Below are positions 9,661 to 23,117 of a DNA stretch of 64,000 nucleotides, in pieces (the stretch's first letter is position 1; every line of letters starts with the position of its first letter). The translations under genes and the position numbers were made by a program. The notes beneath the pieces are model-generated. The model worked only from the letters and a program-made list of their open reading frames with translations, was not told the origin of the DNA and did no database searches. This stretch comes from Moringa oleifera (taxonomy: Eukaryota > Streptophyta > Magnoliopsida > Brassicales > Moringaceae): positions 170,001 through 234,000 of the forward strand of contig JAJFZO010000152.1 in NCBI GenBank assembly GCA_021397835.1, given 5' to 3'.

Positions 9661-12600
9661 CGCCTTTATCGCCTCGAAGGCCTAGCTGGTGCGCCCACCG
9701 TTGCCGCATGCTGGGCAAGCTGCCCAGGCCATGCTTGTTGGGGGCTGCTGAGGGATGCCTCCTGTGCCTAGGGTCCGTGCGACACGGCTCCCTTGGCTCG
9801 CTTGTTATGCACTATGTCGAGGGGTCGGCTCACGATGGGCGCCCGTAACCTGGCTGGTGTGCCCACCGCTGCCGCACACTAGGCAAGTAACCCATGCCAT
9901 GCCTGCTGGGGCTACCAAGGTGTGTGCCTCGTGTCTAGGGTTCGTGCTAGTCGACTCCCCTGGCTCACTCGCTGGGCACTATGTCGAGGGGCTGGCTCGT
10001 GATGGGCACCTATGGCCAGGCTGGTGTGCCCACCGCTACCACATGTTAGGCAAGCAGGCCATGCTGTGCCTCTTGGGGGCTGTCGAGGAATGCCTCCCTT
10101 GCCCAAGGTCCATACGATGCGGCTCCCCTAGCTTGCTCACTAGGCACTATGTCGAGGGCAGGGACGAGGGGGCAGGATCGTGATGGGCGCCATTGGCCTG
10201 GCTAGCGCCCACCGCTACCGCACGCTGGACAAGCAACCTATGCAGTGTTTGCTGGAACCTGCCAAAGTGTGCTTCTCGTGCCTAAGGTTCGTGCGATGCG
10301 GCTCCCCTAGCTCACTTGTCATGGGCGCCCGTGGCCTAGCTAGCTCGCCCATCGCTATCGCACGCTGGGCAAGGAGCCCATGTCGTGGCTGTTATGGCTG
10401 CCGAGGAGTGCCTCCCGTGCCTAGGGTCCGTGTGATGCGGCTCCCCTGGCTTGCTCGTTGGTTACTATGTCAAGGGGCTTGCTCGCAATAGGCGCATGTG
10501 GCTTGGTTCACGCGCCCACAGCTGCCGCACACTGGGCAAGCGGCCTATGCCGTGCCTGGTGGGAGCTCCCGTGCCTAAGATCTGTGCAACACGGCTCCCC
10601 TGGTACTCTTACTGGGCACTATGTCTATAGGCAGGGGCGGGTTGGCTGGCTCGCTATGGACGCCCGTGGCCTCGCTGGCGCGCCCACTACTGCCGCAAGC
10701 AAGGCTAGAAACCCATGCCATGCTTGGTAAGGGCAGCCGAGGCATGCCTCTCGTTCCTAGGGTCTGTGCAATGCGGCTACCCTAGCTCACTCGCTGGGCA
10801 CTATGTCAAGGGGCTGGAATGAAGGGGTTAGCTCACAATGGGCGCTTGTGGTCGGGCTGGGTAAGCAGCCCATGCTGTGCCTACTAGGGGCAACCGAGCC
10901 AAGCCTCCCGTGCCCAGGGTCCATGCGATGTGGCTCCCCCGGTTCGCTCACTGGGCACTACGTCGAGGGGCTGGCTCACGATGGGCTCCCGTGGCCTGGC
11001 TGGCGCCCTCAAAGAACCTGCATGCTGGGCAAACAGCCCATGCCGTGCCTGCTGGGGGCTATCGAAGGGTTGGCTCCCCTGGCTCGCTTGTTGGGTACTA
11101 TATCGAGGGCCTGGCTCGCGATGGGCACTCGTGGCCTGGTTGGCGTGCCCACCGCTACCGCGCACTTGGCAAGCAGCCCATGCGAAGTGGCTCTTTTGGT
11201 TTGCTCGCTGGGCACTATGTCGAGGGGCGGCGACGAGGGGACTGGCTCACGATGGGCGCCCGTGGCCTGGCTGGCGCGCCCACTGCAGTTGCAAGCTGGG
11301 CAAGCAGCCCATGTCGTGCCTGCTAGGGGCAGCAGTGGCCTACCTCCCGTGCCCAGGGTCCATGCTATGCGGCTTCCTTAGCTCGCTTGTTGGGCACTAT
11401 ATCGAGGGGATGGCTTGCGATGGGCGCCCGTGGCCTGGTTGGCACGCCCACGACCCCTGCATGCTGGGCAAGCAGCCCATGCCATGCTTGCTGGGGGCTT
11501 TCGAGGGTTGCCTCCCGTGCCCAGGGGTGGTGCGACGCGGCTCTCCGGCTCGCTCGCATGGCACTATGTCAAGGGGCTGGCTTGTGATAGACATGCATCG
11601 GGCAACTAGCGCGCCCACCGCTGCTTGACATTAGGCAAGTAGCCCATGCCATGCCTCCTGGGGGCTGCCGAGGGGTGCCTATCATGCCCAGGATCCGTGG
11701 GACGCGGCTCCCTTGGTTCGCTCGCTGGGCACTATGTCGAGGGGCAAAAGGACGAGGGGGCAGCCTCGCAATGGGCGACCGTGGCCTAGTTGGTGCGCCC
11801 ACCACTGTCGCAAGTTGGGCAAGCAACCCATGCTGTGCCGGCTAGGGGCTGCCGAGGCATGCCTCCCGTTCCTAGGGTCTATGCAGTACGACTCCTTAAC
11901 ACGCTCGCTGGGAACTATGTTGAGGGGCTGGCTCATAATGGGAGCCCATTGCCTGGCTTGCGCGACCACCGCTGTCGCTCACTAGGATAGCAGCCCATGC
12001 TGTGCCTGCTGGGAGCTGCCGAGGCATGCCTCCCGCGCCTAGGGTCCATGCAACGCGACTCCCTTGGCTCACTCGCTGGGCACTATGTTGAGGGGCTGGC
12101 CTGTGAAGGGCGCCTCTGGCCTGGCTGGTGCACCCACCACTGCCACACACTAGGCAAGCAGCCTATGCCATGCCTGCTGTTTGCTGCTGAGGCATGCCTC
12201 CCATGCCCAGGGTCCATGAGACGCGGCTGCTCAGGCTCACTCATTGGGCACTATGTCGAGGGGCTGGCCAGCGATGGATGCCCATGGCCTGGCTGGTGCG
12301 CCCACTACTGCCGCACGTTGGGTAAGCAGCTCCCGCCATGCCTGCTGTTTATTACCGAGGCATGCCTACCTTGCCCGGGGTTCATGCGACGCGGCTCTTC
12401 AGGCTCGCTCGCTTGGCACTATGTCGGGGGGCTGGCTCACGATAGACACCTGTGGCCTAGCAGGCGCTCCCACTGCTGCCGTACGCTTGGCAAGCAGGCC
12501 ATGCCATGCCTGTTGGGGGCTTCCGAGGCGTGCCTCTGTGACCTGGGTCCGTGCGATGTAGCTATGCTGGCTCGCTCGCTGGGCACTATGTCGAGGGGCT

Positions 12601-15600
12601 GGTTCGTAATGGGCGTTCGTGGCTTGGCTGGCGCGGCCACCGCTGTCGCACATTGGGCAAGTAACCAATGCCATGCATCCTGCCGAGGCATGCATCCCAT
12701 AGCAAGGGTTTGTCTGACATGGCTCCCCTCGCTCGCTCCCTGGGCACTATGTTGAGGGGCTGGCTCGTGATGGGCGCCAGTGGCCTTGTTGGCTCGCCCA
12801 TGCAGTGCCTGCTAGGGTTTGCAGAGGCGAGCCTTCCGTGACTATGGTCTGTGCGATGCAGCTCCCCTAGCTTGCTCGCTGGGCACTATGTCAAGGGCCC
12901 AGCTAGGGATGGATGCCCATGGCCTGGCTGGCGCGCCTACTACTATCGCACGTTGGGCAAGCAGACCATGCCGTAACTCCTGGGGGCTGTTGAGGCATGC
13001 CTCCCTTGACCAGGGTCCATGTGATGCGGCTCCCCTGGTTCGCTCATTCAGCACTATGTCGAGGGTCAAGGACGAGGGGTAGGCTCGCGATGAGTGTCTG
13101 CGGCCAGGCTGGCGTGCACACCGCTCCCGCACGTTGGGCGAGTAGCCCATGCCATGCCTACAGTTTGCTGTCGAGGCGTGCCTCCCATGCCCAGGGTCCA
13201 TGCGACGCGGCTCCTTAAGTTCGCTTGCAAGGCACTATGTCGAGGGGCTGGCTCGCGATAGACGCCCGTGGCCAGGCAAGCGCACCCACCACTGCCGTAC
13301 GCTTGGCAAACAGCCCATGCCATGCCTACTGGGGGCTTTTGAGGAGTGCCTGGGGTTCGTGCGACGCGACTCCCTTGGCTCGCTCATGAGGCACCACTGT
13401 CGCATGCTGGGAGGGCAGCCCATGCCGTGCCTATTGGGGGCTACCGAGGCATGCCTCTGATTCCATGGGTCCATGCAATGTGGCTCCCCTAGCTCACTCG
13501 CGGGGAACTATGTCAAGGGGCTGGCTCATGATGGGCGCCAGTGGCCTGGCTGGTGTGCCACTGCTGCCGCATGTTGGCTCGCGATAGATGCCCGTGGCCT
13601 GGCTGGCGCGACCACTGCTGCCGCTCGTTGGGCAAGCAACCCATGCCATGCCTGCTAGGGGCTGCCGAGGCATGCCTCCCTTGCCCAGGGTTCGTGCGAC
13701 GTGGCTCCCATGGCTCACTCGCTGGGCATTATGTCAAGGGGCAAGGACGAGGGGGCTGGCTCACGATTAGCGCGCTCACCGCTGTAGTACGCTTGGCAAA
13801 CAGCCCATGTCGTGCCTACTGGGGGCTTCCGCGGCGTGCCTCCCTTGCCCAGGGTCCATGCGATGCGGCTCCCCCGATTCGCTCATTGAGCACTATGTCG
13901 AAGGGCAGGGATGAGGTGCAGGCTCACGATGGGCGCCCGTGGCCTGGCTGGCGTGCCCACCGCCCCCGCACGCTGGGCAAGCTGCCCATTCCATGCCTGC
14001 TGTTTGCTGCTGAGGCATGCCTCCCATGCCCAGGGTCCATGTGACGCGGCTCTTCAGGCTCGCTCGCTAGGCACTATGTCAAGGGGCTGGCTCACGATAG
14101 ATGCTTGTGGCCTGGCTGGCGCGACCACTGCTACTGCACCTTGGGCAAGCAACCCATGCCATGCTTGCTAGGGGCTGCCGAGGCATGCCTCCCTTGCCCA
14201 GGGTTCGTGCGACGTGGCTCCCATGGCTCACTTGCTGGGCATTATGTCAAGGGGCAAGGACGAGGGGGCTGGCTCACGATAGGCGCTCGTGGCTTAGTCG
14301 GTGCGCCCAGTGTGCGGCAGCCACCTTTGCCCCATGTCGGGCAAGCAGCCCATGCTGTGCCTGCTGGGGGCTGCCGAGGCATGCCTCCCATGCCTAGGGT
14401 TCATGCAACGCGTCTCCCCTGGCTCACTCGTCGGGCACTATGTCAAGGGGCAGGGACGAGGGGGCTGGCTCGTGATGGGCGCCTGTGGCCTGGCTGGCAC
14501 GCCCACTGCTGCCGCAAGCTGGGCAGTTGGCCTATGCCATGCCAGCTGGGGGCTGCCGACGTGTACCTCTCGTGCCCATGGTCCTTGCGACGCGGCTCAC
14601 CTGGTTTGGGGACGATGTGGCTGGCTCGCGATGGGCACCCATCGCCTGGCTGGCATGCCCATCGCTGGTGCACGCTAGGCTAACAGCCTATGCCGTGCCT
14701 AGTGGGGGCTGCAAAGTCATGCCTCCCATGGCCGAGGTCCATGCGACGTGGCTCCCCTTGCTCGCTCGCTGGGCAGTAAGTTGAAGGGCAGGGACGAGGG
14801 GGCTTCATGCCTCCCATTCTAAGGGTTTGTGCAATGCGGCTTTCCTGGCTGGCTCGCTTGGCACCATGTCAAGGGGCAGGGATGAGAGGGCTAGCTCGTG
14901 ATGGGCCTCTGTGGCTTGGCTGGTGCGTCCACCGCTGTTGCACGCTGGACAAGCAGCCCATGCTGTCCCTATTGAGGGCTACTGAGCCATGTCTCCTGTG
15001 CCCAGGGTCCATGCAATGCGGTTCCCATGGCTCGCTCACTGGGCAGTAAGTCGAGGGATAGTGACGAGGGGGCTGCCAGGCCCACCGTTGCCGCACACTG
15101 GGAACTTTGCCTATGTTATGCCTACGAGGGGCTGGCAACGTGTGCCTCCTGTGCCCAGGGCCCATGCAATGCGGCTCCCATAGCTTGCTTGCTGGGCACT
15201 ACGTCAAGTGTTTAGGACGAAGGGGCGCCACTATCCTGGCTGGCGCACCCACAGCTGCCGCACGCTGGACACTTGGCCCATGCCATGCCTGCTAGAGGCT
15301 GACGAGGCTTCCCTCCTATGCCCAAGGTCCATGCGATGCGGCTCCCTTTGCTCGCTCGCTGGGCAGTAAGCCGAAGGGCAGGGACAAGGGGGCTGGCTCA
15401 TGATGGGCGCCCTTGGCCTGGTTGGCGCACATTCCGCTGCCGCACGCTGGGCAAGCAGCCCATGTTGTGCCTACTGTGGCTTCCGAAGTGTGCCTCCCGT
15501 GCCCAGGTCCATGCGGCGCGGCTCCCCTGGCTAGTTCGCTGGGCTCTACGTTGAGGGACAGAGACGAGGGGACTGGCCTAGATGGGCGCCCGTGGCTTGG

Positions 15601-16605
15601 CTGGCACGCCTACCGCTGTCGAACGCTGGGCAAAAAGCCACGTCGTACCTACGGGAGGCTACCAAGTCATGCCCCCCGTGCTCGGGGTTTGTGCAACGTG
15701 GCTCCCCTTGCTCGTTCGCTAGGCACCAGGTCAAGGGGCAGGAACGATGGGGCTGGCTCGCGATGCGCTTTTATGCCCTAGCTGGCGTGCCCACCGCTGC
15801 TGCACACTGCGCAAGCAGCCCATGCTGTCCCTACTGGGGGCTGTCGAGCCATGCCTCTGGTGCCCAGGGTGTGCGACGCAGCTCTTCTGGCTGACTGGGT
15901 GGGCACTACGTCGAGGGGGCTGGCTCGCAATGGGCGCTACTGGCCTGGTTGGCATGCCCAAAGCTGCCTCACCCTGGACACTTGGCCCATGTTGTGCTGG
16001 CTGGGGGCTATCGAGGCTTGCCTCCCATGCCCAGGTCCGTGCAACGTGGCCCCACTCGCTCGCTCGCTCGGTGATATGTCGAGGTTGGGGGACAAGGGGG
16101 CTGGCTCATCATGAGCGCCCGTGGCCTGGCTGGCACACCTACTGCTACTGCACGCTGGGCAGTTGGCCCATGCCGTGTCTGCTGCGGCCTTCCAAAGCAT
16201 TCCCCCCATGGCCAGTGTCCATGGGAAGCAGCTCCCCTGGCTCGCTCGCTGGGCAGTAAGTCGAGGGGCAGGGGCGAGGGGGCTGGCTCGCAATGGGTGC
16301 CCGTGGCCTGGCTGGCACGCCCGCCGCTACCGCACGCTGGGCAAGCAGCCTGAGTCGTACCTGCTGGGGGTTACCGAGGCATGCCTCCCATGCCCAAGGT
16401 CCATGTGACGCGGCTCTCCTAGCTCGCTCCCTGGGCACCATGTAGAGTGTCAGTGACAAGAGGGCTGGCAAGCGATGGGCGCCAGTGGGCTGGCTGGCGT
16501 GCCCACCGCTGCCACACGCTGGGCGCTGCCAAGGCATGCCTCCCGTGCCCAGTGTCCGTGTGACATGGCTCCCCTAACTCGCTCACTGGGCAGTACTTTA
16601 CCATG
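9661..16605 (-). repeat. rDNA intergenic spacer subrepeat array 1
   Basis: About 6.9 kb of tandem GC-rich subrepeats. Successive copies of the marker gggcactatgtcgagg begin near 9976, 10144, 10616, 10798 and 10955, giving periods of about 155-185 bp with occasional internal deletions, so roughly 40 copies. Each unit holds the words gggcgcccgtggcctggctgg, cgcacgctgggcaagcagcc and ggcatgcctcccgtgcc. Some units carry an extra caggacgaggggg-type insert, which accounts for the length classes. Many open frames of 60-250 codons arise on both strands because the repeat is GC-rich and poor in stops. They are not genes. Confidence 0.92.
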
Positions 16606-16770
16606 GGACAGCATCGAGGGACAAGTTTCTGTTAGATATATATATTTTTTATTGGAGTAACACTTGGTTCCTCAATGCTTCCCGTTATGTTTCCAAGTGT
16701 TTTTCCCTTGTGTTTCTCATTCTCCACAAGCCCAAAGGACTTGCTTCTTTTTCCAGTGGATGAATCAAAG
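16606..16770 (-). other. 3' external spacer downstream of 25S, unit C
   Basis: Near-identical to 3016-3157: a (TA)n tract, then ggagtaacacttggttcc, then tttccaagtgtttttccctt. It also has about 40 bp (ctccacaagcccaaaggact and on) that are missing from the unit B spacer. Likely the 3'ETS and termination region. Confidence 0.55.
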
Positions 16771-17315
16771 CGACAAAGGGCTGAATCTCAGTGGATTGTG
16801 GTAGCAAGGCCACTCTCCCACTTATGATACCCCGTCGCGTATTTAAGTCGTCTGCAAATGATTTTGCCCATCGCCCGGTGGGAATCACACTTCAAGGCAG
16901 CCCACGAGACTCCTTTGCCGCGCGGGCTTGGCCAATGACACGTGCCATTGGGGGCCCAGTTGCCCCTACTGTAGGTCAGCAATTGAGCAACTGGTGCAGG
17001 CATCGCTTCTAGCCCGGATTCTTACTTAGAGGCGTTTAGTCACAATCCAGCGCATGGTAGCTTCGCGCCATTGGCTTCTCAACCAAGTGCGATGACCAAT
17101 TGTGCGAATCAATGGTTTCTCTCGTGCTAGGTTGAGTTACTATCGCAACGCAGGCATCAGTAGGGTAAAACTAACCTGTCTGATGATGGTCTAAACCCAG
17201 CTCACGTTCCCTATTGGTGGGTGAATAATCCAACACTTAGTGAATTCTACTTCACAATGATAGGAAGAGTCGACATCAAAGGATTAAAAAGCCACGTCGC
17301 TATGAACTCTTGGCT

Positions 17316-17347
<32 letters not shown>

Positions 17348-17823
17348 TTAACACTTCTAACTTCAAATTTCAAAGGTCTAAAGGATCAATAGGCCATGCT
17401 TTCACAGTTCGTATTTGTACTAGAAATTAGAATCAAACGAGCTTTTACCCTTTTGTTCCATACGAGATTTCTGTTCTCGTTGAGTTTATCTTAGGACACC
17501 TGTGTTATCTTTTAACAGATGTGCCGCCCCAGCGAAACTCCTCACCTCACAATATCTTTTGTTCGGATCAACCGATCGAAGCCAACCTTGGGTCCAAAAA
17601 GAAGGGCGATGCCCCACCTTCGATTCATGAAATAAGTAAAATAACATTAAAAGTAAAGGTATTTCACTTTGGCCATTTTTGGCTCCCACTTATCCTGTAC
17701 CTCTCAAGTCATTTCATAAAGTCGGACTAGAGTCAAGCTCAACAAGGTCTTCTTTCCCTGCTGATTCTGCCAAGCCTGTTCCCTTGACTGTAGTTTCGCT
17801 AGATAGTGGACAGGGACGGTCAA

Positions 17824-17863
<40 letters not shown>

Positions 17864-17866
17864 TGG

Positions 17867-17903
<37 letters not shown>

Positions 17904-19615
17904 ATCATTTACCCACGCTTGGTTGAATTTCTTCACTTTGACATTCAGAGCACTGGACAGAAATCACATTGCGTGAGCATCCACAGGGACCATCGCAATG
18001 CTTTGTTTTAATTAAACAGTTGGATTTCCCTTGTCCGTACCAGTTCTGAGTTGGCTGTTTGATGCCCAGGGAAGGCCCCCGAAGGAATCGTTCCCAGTCT
18101 GTCCCTCGGCCGACACGCTACGTCCCGCTCTCATCCTGGGAGTAGCTTGAGCTGTCCATTGATAGCTGACGAGTTCGGGACTAGGACCCCTGTGCCCAGC
18201 CCTCATATCCAATCTTTTCCCAAGGTTACGAATCCTTTTTGCCAACTTTTCTTACCTACGTTGTTCTATCGACCAGAGGCTGTTCACCTTGGAGACCTGA
18301 TGCGGTTATGAGTACGATCGAGCGTGGGAGGCACTTGTTCCTCTAGGTTTTCAAGGGCTGTCGGGGGTACACTGGACACCACGCAATGTGTGATGCTCTT
18401 CTTGCCGCTAGACCCTACCTCCGAACTCCCTAACATTACCATCAGCCGCCACATCCTGGTTCTAAAATTTTAACCAGATCCCCTTTCGAAGCTCGCACTG
18501 AGGCACTATCTGACGGGCTTCCCTCATCTCTTAGGATCGACTAACCCATAGGCAAGGGCCATTCACATGAAACCTTTCCCTTCTTCAGCCTTTAAAGTTC
18601 TCATTTGAATATTTGCTACTACCACCAAGATTTGCACTGATCGCCACTCCGCCCGAGCTCGCGCCCCAGGTTTTGCGATGACCACCATGCCCTTATACTC
18701 ATTAGGGCTTGGCCCTTGGCCCAACAGACGGGTATAGGTCGCGCACCTCAGTGCCATCCATTTTTTAGGCTAGTTGATTTGGTAGGTGACTTGTTACACA
18801 CTCCTTAGCAGATTTCGACTTCCATGACCACCGTCCTGCTGTCTTAATCGACCAACACCCCTTGTGGGTTCTACGTTAGCATGCAGTTGGGCACCGTAAC
18901 CTAGCTCCCGGTTCATCATACATCGATAGTTCTACTTACCAAAAATGGCCCACTTAGAGCTCTCGATTCTGTGGCATGGCTTAACGAAGCAGCCGCCCCG
19001 TACTACCTATTTAAAGTTTGAGAATAAGTCGAGGGCATTGCGCCCCTAATGCCTCTAATCATTGGCTTTACCTATTAGAACTCGCATCTGAGCTCCAGTT
19101 ATCCTAAGGGAAACTTCGGAGGGAACGAGCTACTAGACAGTTCGATTAGTCTTTCGTCCCTATACCCAAGTCAGACGAACGATTTGCATGTCAATATCGT
19201 TGCGGGCCTCCACCAGAGTTTCCTCTAGCTTCGCCCCTCTCAAGAATAGTTCACCATTTTTTGGGTCCCGACAGGCATGCTCACACTCGAGGGATCCTGC
19301 CAATCAGCTTCCTTAGGCCCTACGGGTTTAAACACCTGTTGACTCGCACGCATGTTAGACTCCTTGGTATGTGTTTCAAGACGGGTCGAATGAGGAGCCC
19401 GCTGGCCGACACTGAGAGCGCGTGCTGCTAGCCATGATCTTGACGACGACATCTCCATGAGCACATTAAAGGCTCGGGCTTGGGCCGTCGTGGCGATCCA
19501 CGCCGGTCCGCACCCCGAGTCTACTGGCGGACCGGCTCATGGCCGTTCCACATGCGACCGAGGTGCATGGTCAGCCCCCATCCGCTTCCCTCCTCACAAT
19601 TTCAAGCACTCTTTC

Positions 19616-19646
<31 letters not shown>

Positions 19647-20003
19647 TCATGATATTTATTCGCTATCAGTCTCTTGCCTGTATTTAGCCTTGGACGAAAT
19701 TTACTGCCCTATTAAGGCTGCATTCCCAAACAACCCGAACCGTCGACAACGCCTCGTGGTGCGATAGGGTCCGGGCAATACGGGGCTCTCGCCTCTTTGA
19801 TGCCCCTTTCCAAGGGACTTGGGCCCTAGTCCATCGCTGAGGACGCTTTTTCAGACTACAATTTGGGCCCCGAAGGTGCATGATTTTCAAGCTGGGCTTT
19901 TCCCGGTTCACTCGTCGTTACTAGGGGAATCCTTATTAGTTTCTTTTCCTCCGCTTATTGACATGCCTAAACTCGACGGTTGGTCCCGCTCACTTGGGGT
20001 CGC
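16771..20003 (-). rRNA. 25S rRNA, unit C (near full length, decayed)
   Basis: A large-subunit rRNA gene of about 3.23 kb on the minus strand, from cgacaaagggctgaatctcag (3' end) to the complement of the 25S 5' start near 20003. It is shorter than unit B because of clear deletions: about 80 bp around 18420 (the gagccgtttccagggtgggcagg block is gone), and about 65 bp near 19285, between cacactcgag and ggatcc. The sarcin-ricin loop is mutated (ggtttctctcgtgctagg near 17113), so the rRNA product would not be functional. Confidence 0.93.
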
Positions 20004-20218
20004 ATCTCGATCAATTAATGGGTCCGTGAGCCACAAGCGAGCAACGTCCACATGAGGGAGCATGAGGCTTTCTCTACTATCGCTAAGTCGTCACGCGACG
20101 TCGCTCGAGGCTCTTTTTTAGGCTAACCGCGAGCCAAAGGCACACGAGAGGCCAACATCCACCCCGCGATGGTCCCTCCCCTCCCTGAAGGGATGCGGGG
20201 GGGTCAAGGGCGACGGTG
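20004..20218 (-). other. ITS2, unit C
   Basis: Spacer between 25S and 5.8S of unit C, homologous to ITS2 in the other units. No gene is present. Confidence 0.8.
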
Positions 20219-20381
20219 CTTGACACCCAGGCAGACGTGCCCTCGGTCAGATGGCTTCGGGCGCAACATATGTTTAAAGACTCAATGGTTCACAAGATTC
20301 TGCAATTCACACCAAGTATTGCATTTCACTACGTTCTTCATTGATGCAAGAGCCGAGATATCCATTGTCGAAAGTCATTTT
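20219..20381 (-). rRNA. 5.8S rRNA, unit C (decayed)
   Basis: The complement of 5.8S, from tgacacccaggcagacgtgcc to tccattgtcgaaagtc. Substitutions hit conserved sites, for example gcaacatatgtttaaagactc instead of gcaacttgcgttcaaagactc. Confidence 0.93.
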
Positions 20382-20612
20382 AGACATCGTTTAGGGATGA
20401 CATGACGCATTAGGGCGATTGGGGTGTGCTTTTTCATTCAAGTTCCTTGGTGCATCCCGCGCTGTGAGTTTTGTTATTACACGTAACAAAGGGCTTGAGC
20501 GCAAGCCCGCGTACCCTTACCGCACGAGGCGGGAAGAGGGGCTCGAGAGCCCTCAGCCTCGCCTATGTGTTTACAACGTGTTCATAGGTCGTTTCGCTGA
20601 GCGAGTTTTCGA
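20382..20612 (-). other. ITS1, unit C
   Basis: Spacer between 5.8S and 18S. The conserved ITS1 core complement is present but changed (ttcaagttccttggtgcat near 20437). Confidence 0.8.
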
Positions 20613-20823
20613 CAATGATCCTTCTGCAGGTTCATCTACGAAAACCTTGTTACAGCTTCTCCTTCATCTAAATAATAAGGTTTAGTAGACTTTTCGCGAT
20701 GTCACGAACGGTGAAAAGCCCACATCACCGCGATCCGAACACTTCACCAGACCATTCAATAGGTAGGAGCGACAGGCGGTGTGTACAAAGGGCAGGGACA
20801 TAGTCAAAGCGAGCTGATGACTT

Positions 20824-20854
<31 letters not shown>

Positions 20855-21228
20855 ACACTTGCAATGATCTATTCCCATCACGATGAAATTTCAAAGATTA
20901 TCCAGACCTGTCATCCAAGGCTATAAACTAGTTGAATACATCAGTGTGATGTGCGTGCGGCCCAGAAGATCTAAGGGCATCACAGACCTGTTATTGCCTC
21001 AAACTTCCTTTGCTTAAGCGGCCATAGTCCCTCTAAGAAGTCGGTCATGGAGGGTCACCTCCATGTAGCTAGTTAGCAAGCTAAGGTCTCGTTCGTCAAT
21101 GGAATTAACCAGACAAATCGCTCCACCAACTAAGAACGACCATGCAACACCACCCATAGAATCAAGAAAGAGCTCTTAGTTTGTTAATCCTTACTATGTC
21201 TAGACCTGGTAAGTTTTCCCTTGTTGAA

Positions 21229-21268
<40 letters not shown>

Positions 21269-21386
21269 TGTCAATTCCTTTAAGTTTCAACCTTGCGACC
21301 ATACTACCCCCAAAACCCAAAGACTTTGATTTCTCATAAGGTGCCAACGGTGTCTTAAAAGCAAAATCCGTTGATCCCTAGTCAGT

Positions 21387-21421
<35 letters not shown>

Positions 21422-21422
21422 A

Positions 21423-21458
<36 letters not shown>

Positions 21459-22075
21459 GACATCCTTGGCAAATACTTTTGCAGTTGTTTATTTTTCATA
21501 AATCCAAGAATTTCACCTCTGACTATGAAATATGAATTTCCCCAATTGTCCCTGTTAATCATTACTGCGATCCCGAATGCCAACAGAATAGGATCAAAAT
21601 CCTATGATGTTATCCCATGCTAATGTATTCAGAGCGTAGGCTTGCTTTGAGCACTTTAATTTCTTCAAAGTAACAGCACCGGAGGCATGACCTAGCCAAT
21701 TAAGGCCAGGAGCACATCACCGGCAGTAGGGACAAGCCAATCGGTGCACATCATAGGTGCACTGGCTGACCCTTCCAAGGTCCAACTACGAGCTTTTTAA
21801 TTGTAACAACTTAAATATTTGCTATTGGAGTTAGAATTACCATTGCTGCTAGCACCAAACTTGCCCTCCAATGGATCCTCGTTAAGGGATTTTGATTGTA
21901 CTCATTCCAATTACCAGGCTCAAAGAGCCCGATATTATTATTTATTGTCACTACCTCCTCGTGTCAAGATTGGGTAATTTGCATGCCTGCTGCCTTACTT
22001 AGATGTGGTAGCCTTTTCTCAAGCGCCCTCTTTGGAATCGAACCCTAATTCTCTGTCACCCGTCACCACCATAGT
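20613..22075 (-). rRNA. 18S rRNA, unit C, 3' part (split by chromovirus)
   Basis: A small-subunit rRNA gene from the 3' end complement (caatgatccttctgcagg, 20613) to ccaccatagtaag at about 22075, where homology stops. About 18 bp of unrelated filler lie between this point and the LTR at 22094. The gene resumes beyond the element at 28614, but about 210 bp are missing between the two parts (unit B 8557-8768). The 530-loop is destroyed (cattgctgctagc at 21841). Confidence 0.92.
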
Positions 22076-22093
22076 AAGTGCCACATCGTCAAT

Positions 22094-23101
22094 TGCGGGA
22101 TCAACGCAACTCTAGTGTGATGGCGCTAGATGCGTCCACCTAACCAGCCCAACTTTCTAAGCCCATGCCAAACAAAGAATAAGAGCCAACAATGCAAAGC
22201 GCAAAGTAAGAAGACGGTATTACGAGAACTTTTTCTCAACCTTTATTGAAGATAAAGGAACTCTTTACAAAAGAAGGGCCCCTCTCTAGGAGCACCCAAA
22301 GCCTTTAGCTACCCATACACTTGAGTTCGTATTACTCGATGTGATTTCAAGTGAACCCAAGACCTTTTTTTATACTAGTTGAGGAGTGTCCTACTCAAAC
22401 ACTCCCTCTTAGTTATCCCACGATTTTCGGATAGGCCACCCAATCTTGATCAAAGAATCTTTTATCCCATTGAGACTTATCTTCAAAGTTTAGATAGCAT
22501 CCTTCTCCTGCAAGGACTTTTCTTTAGTTAAGAATCTCATCTCCTTTGAAGTCTTCTCTAAGACTTCTTATCCACTTTCAACCGGTTTGGATAGGCTTGA
22601 GGAGGTGGTTTCCGTTCAGGACTCTTTTCGAGCCTTATCTCTTTCGGCTTTCGAGAAAAACATCTCTTTCTTATCCTTCTGTCGCCTTGATCCGCCTCCA
22701 GCCAATAGCCATATCCTTTCTTTATGGAATATCTTTACTTGCTCGACTTTCCGTCCATGCCAAGCTAGGTTCTCGGATTCCACCCTGTGCTCCCGTCATT
22801 GGACATATTTGCACCGTCATGTGCTGGTGCTTACTTGAGGCACCTCTGCTGCTTTCCCCTTAAGCGGGCTTATGGGTCTTTTTGTGTGCTTCGTCCCTCG
22901 CTCCACAACGTTCCCAACTCACCAGCGAATCTCACCACTGTATGTATGAAACTCGATTTCTCACCAAGTCTCCCGTATTCATTTTCATATCTAACTCATG
23001 CATTTTTTCCCTGCTAGCGTGGTCCTCCACACTTATAGGTCCGGGCATGGAACAAGACTCGCCATGCCTACACCTTGGTACTCAAATTCAAGGGTCTGAC
23101 A
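22094..23101 (-). repeat. 3' LTR of the chromovirus
   Basis: A direct repeat of 27608-28613. Read on the minus strand it starts TGTCAGACCC at 23101 and ends CCCGCA at 22094. A TATA-like TATAAAAA lies on the minus strand near 22367-22374, at the same place as in the other LTR. The open frames inside it are not coding. Confidence 0.9.
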
Positions 23102-23114
23102 AACCACCCCCACC
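23102..23114 (-). promoter_or_regulatory. Polypurine tract of the chromovirus
   Basis: Directly next to the 3' LTR on the minus strand is GGTGGGGGTGGTT, a G-rich stretch in the position expected for the plus-strand primer of reverse transcription. It overlaps the end of the coding region, whose last codons encode GSSGGGG. The tract is interrupted by T bases, so the call rests mainly on position. Confidence 0.6.
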
Positions 23115-23117
23115 AGA

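Noticed and set aside
9661..16605. Tandem repeats considered as a CRISPR array or as a protein-coding repeat gene
   Set aside because: The repeat unit is continuous at 155-185 bp with no unique spacers, lies between 18S/5'ETS and 25S, and belongs to rDNA intergenic spacer. The open frames occur in many registers at once.
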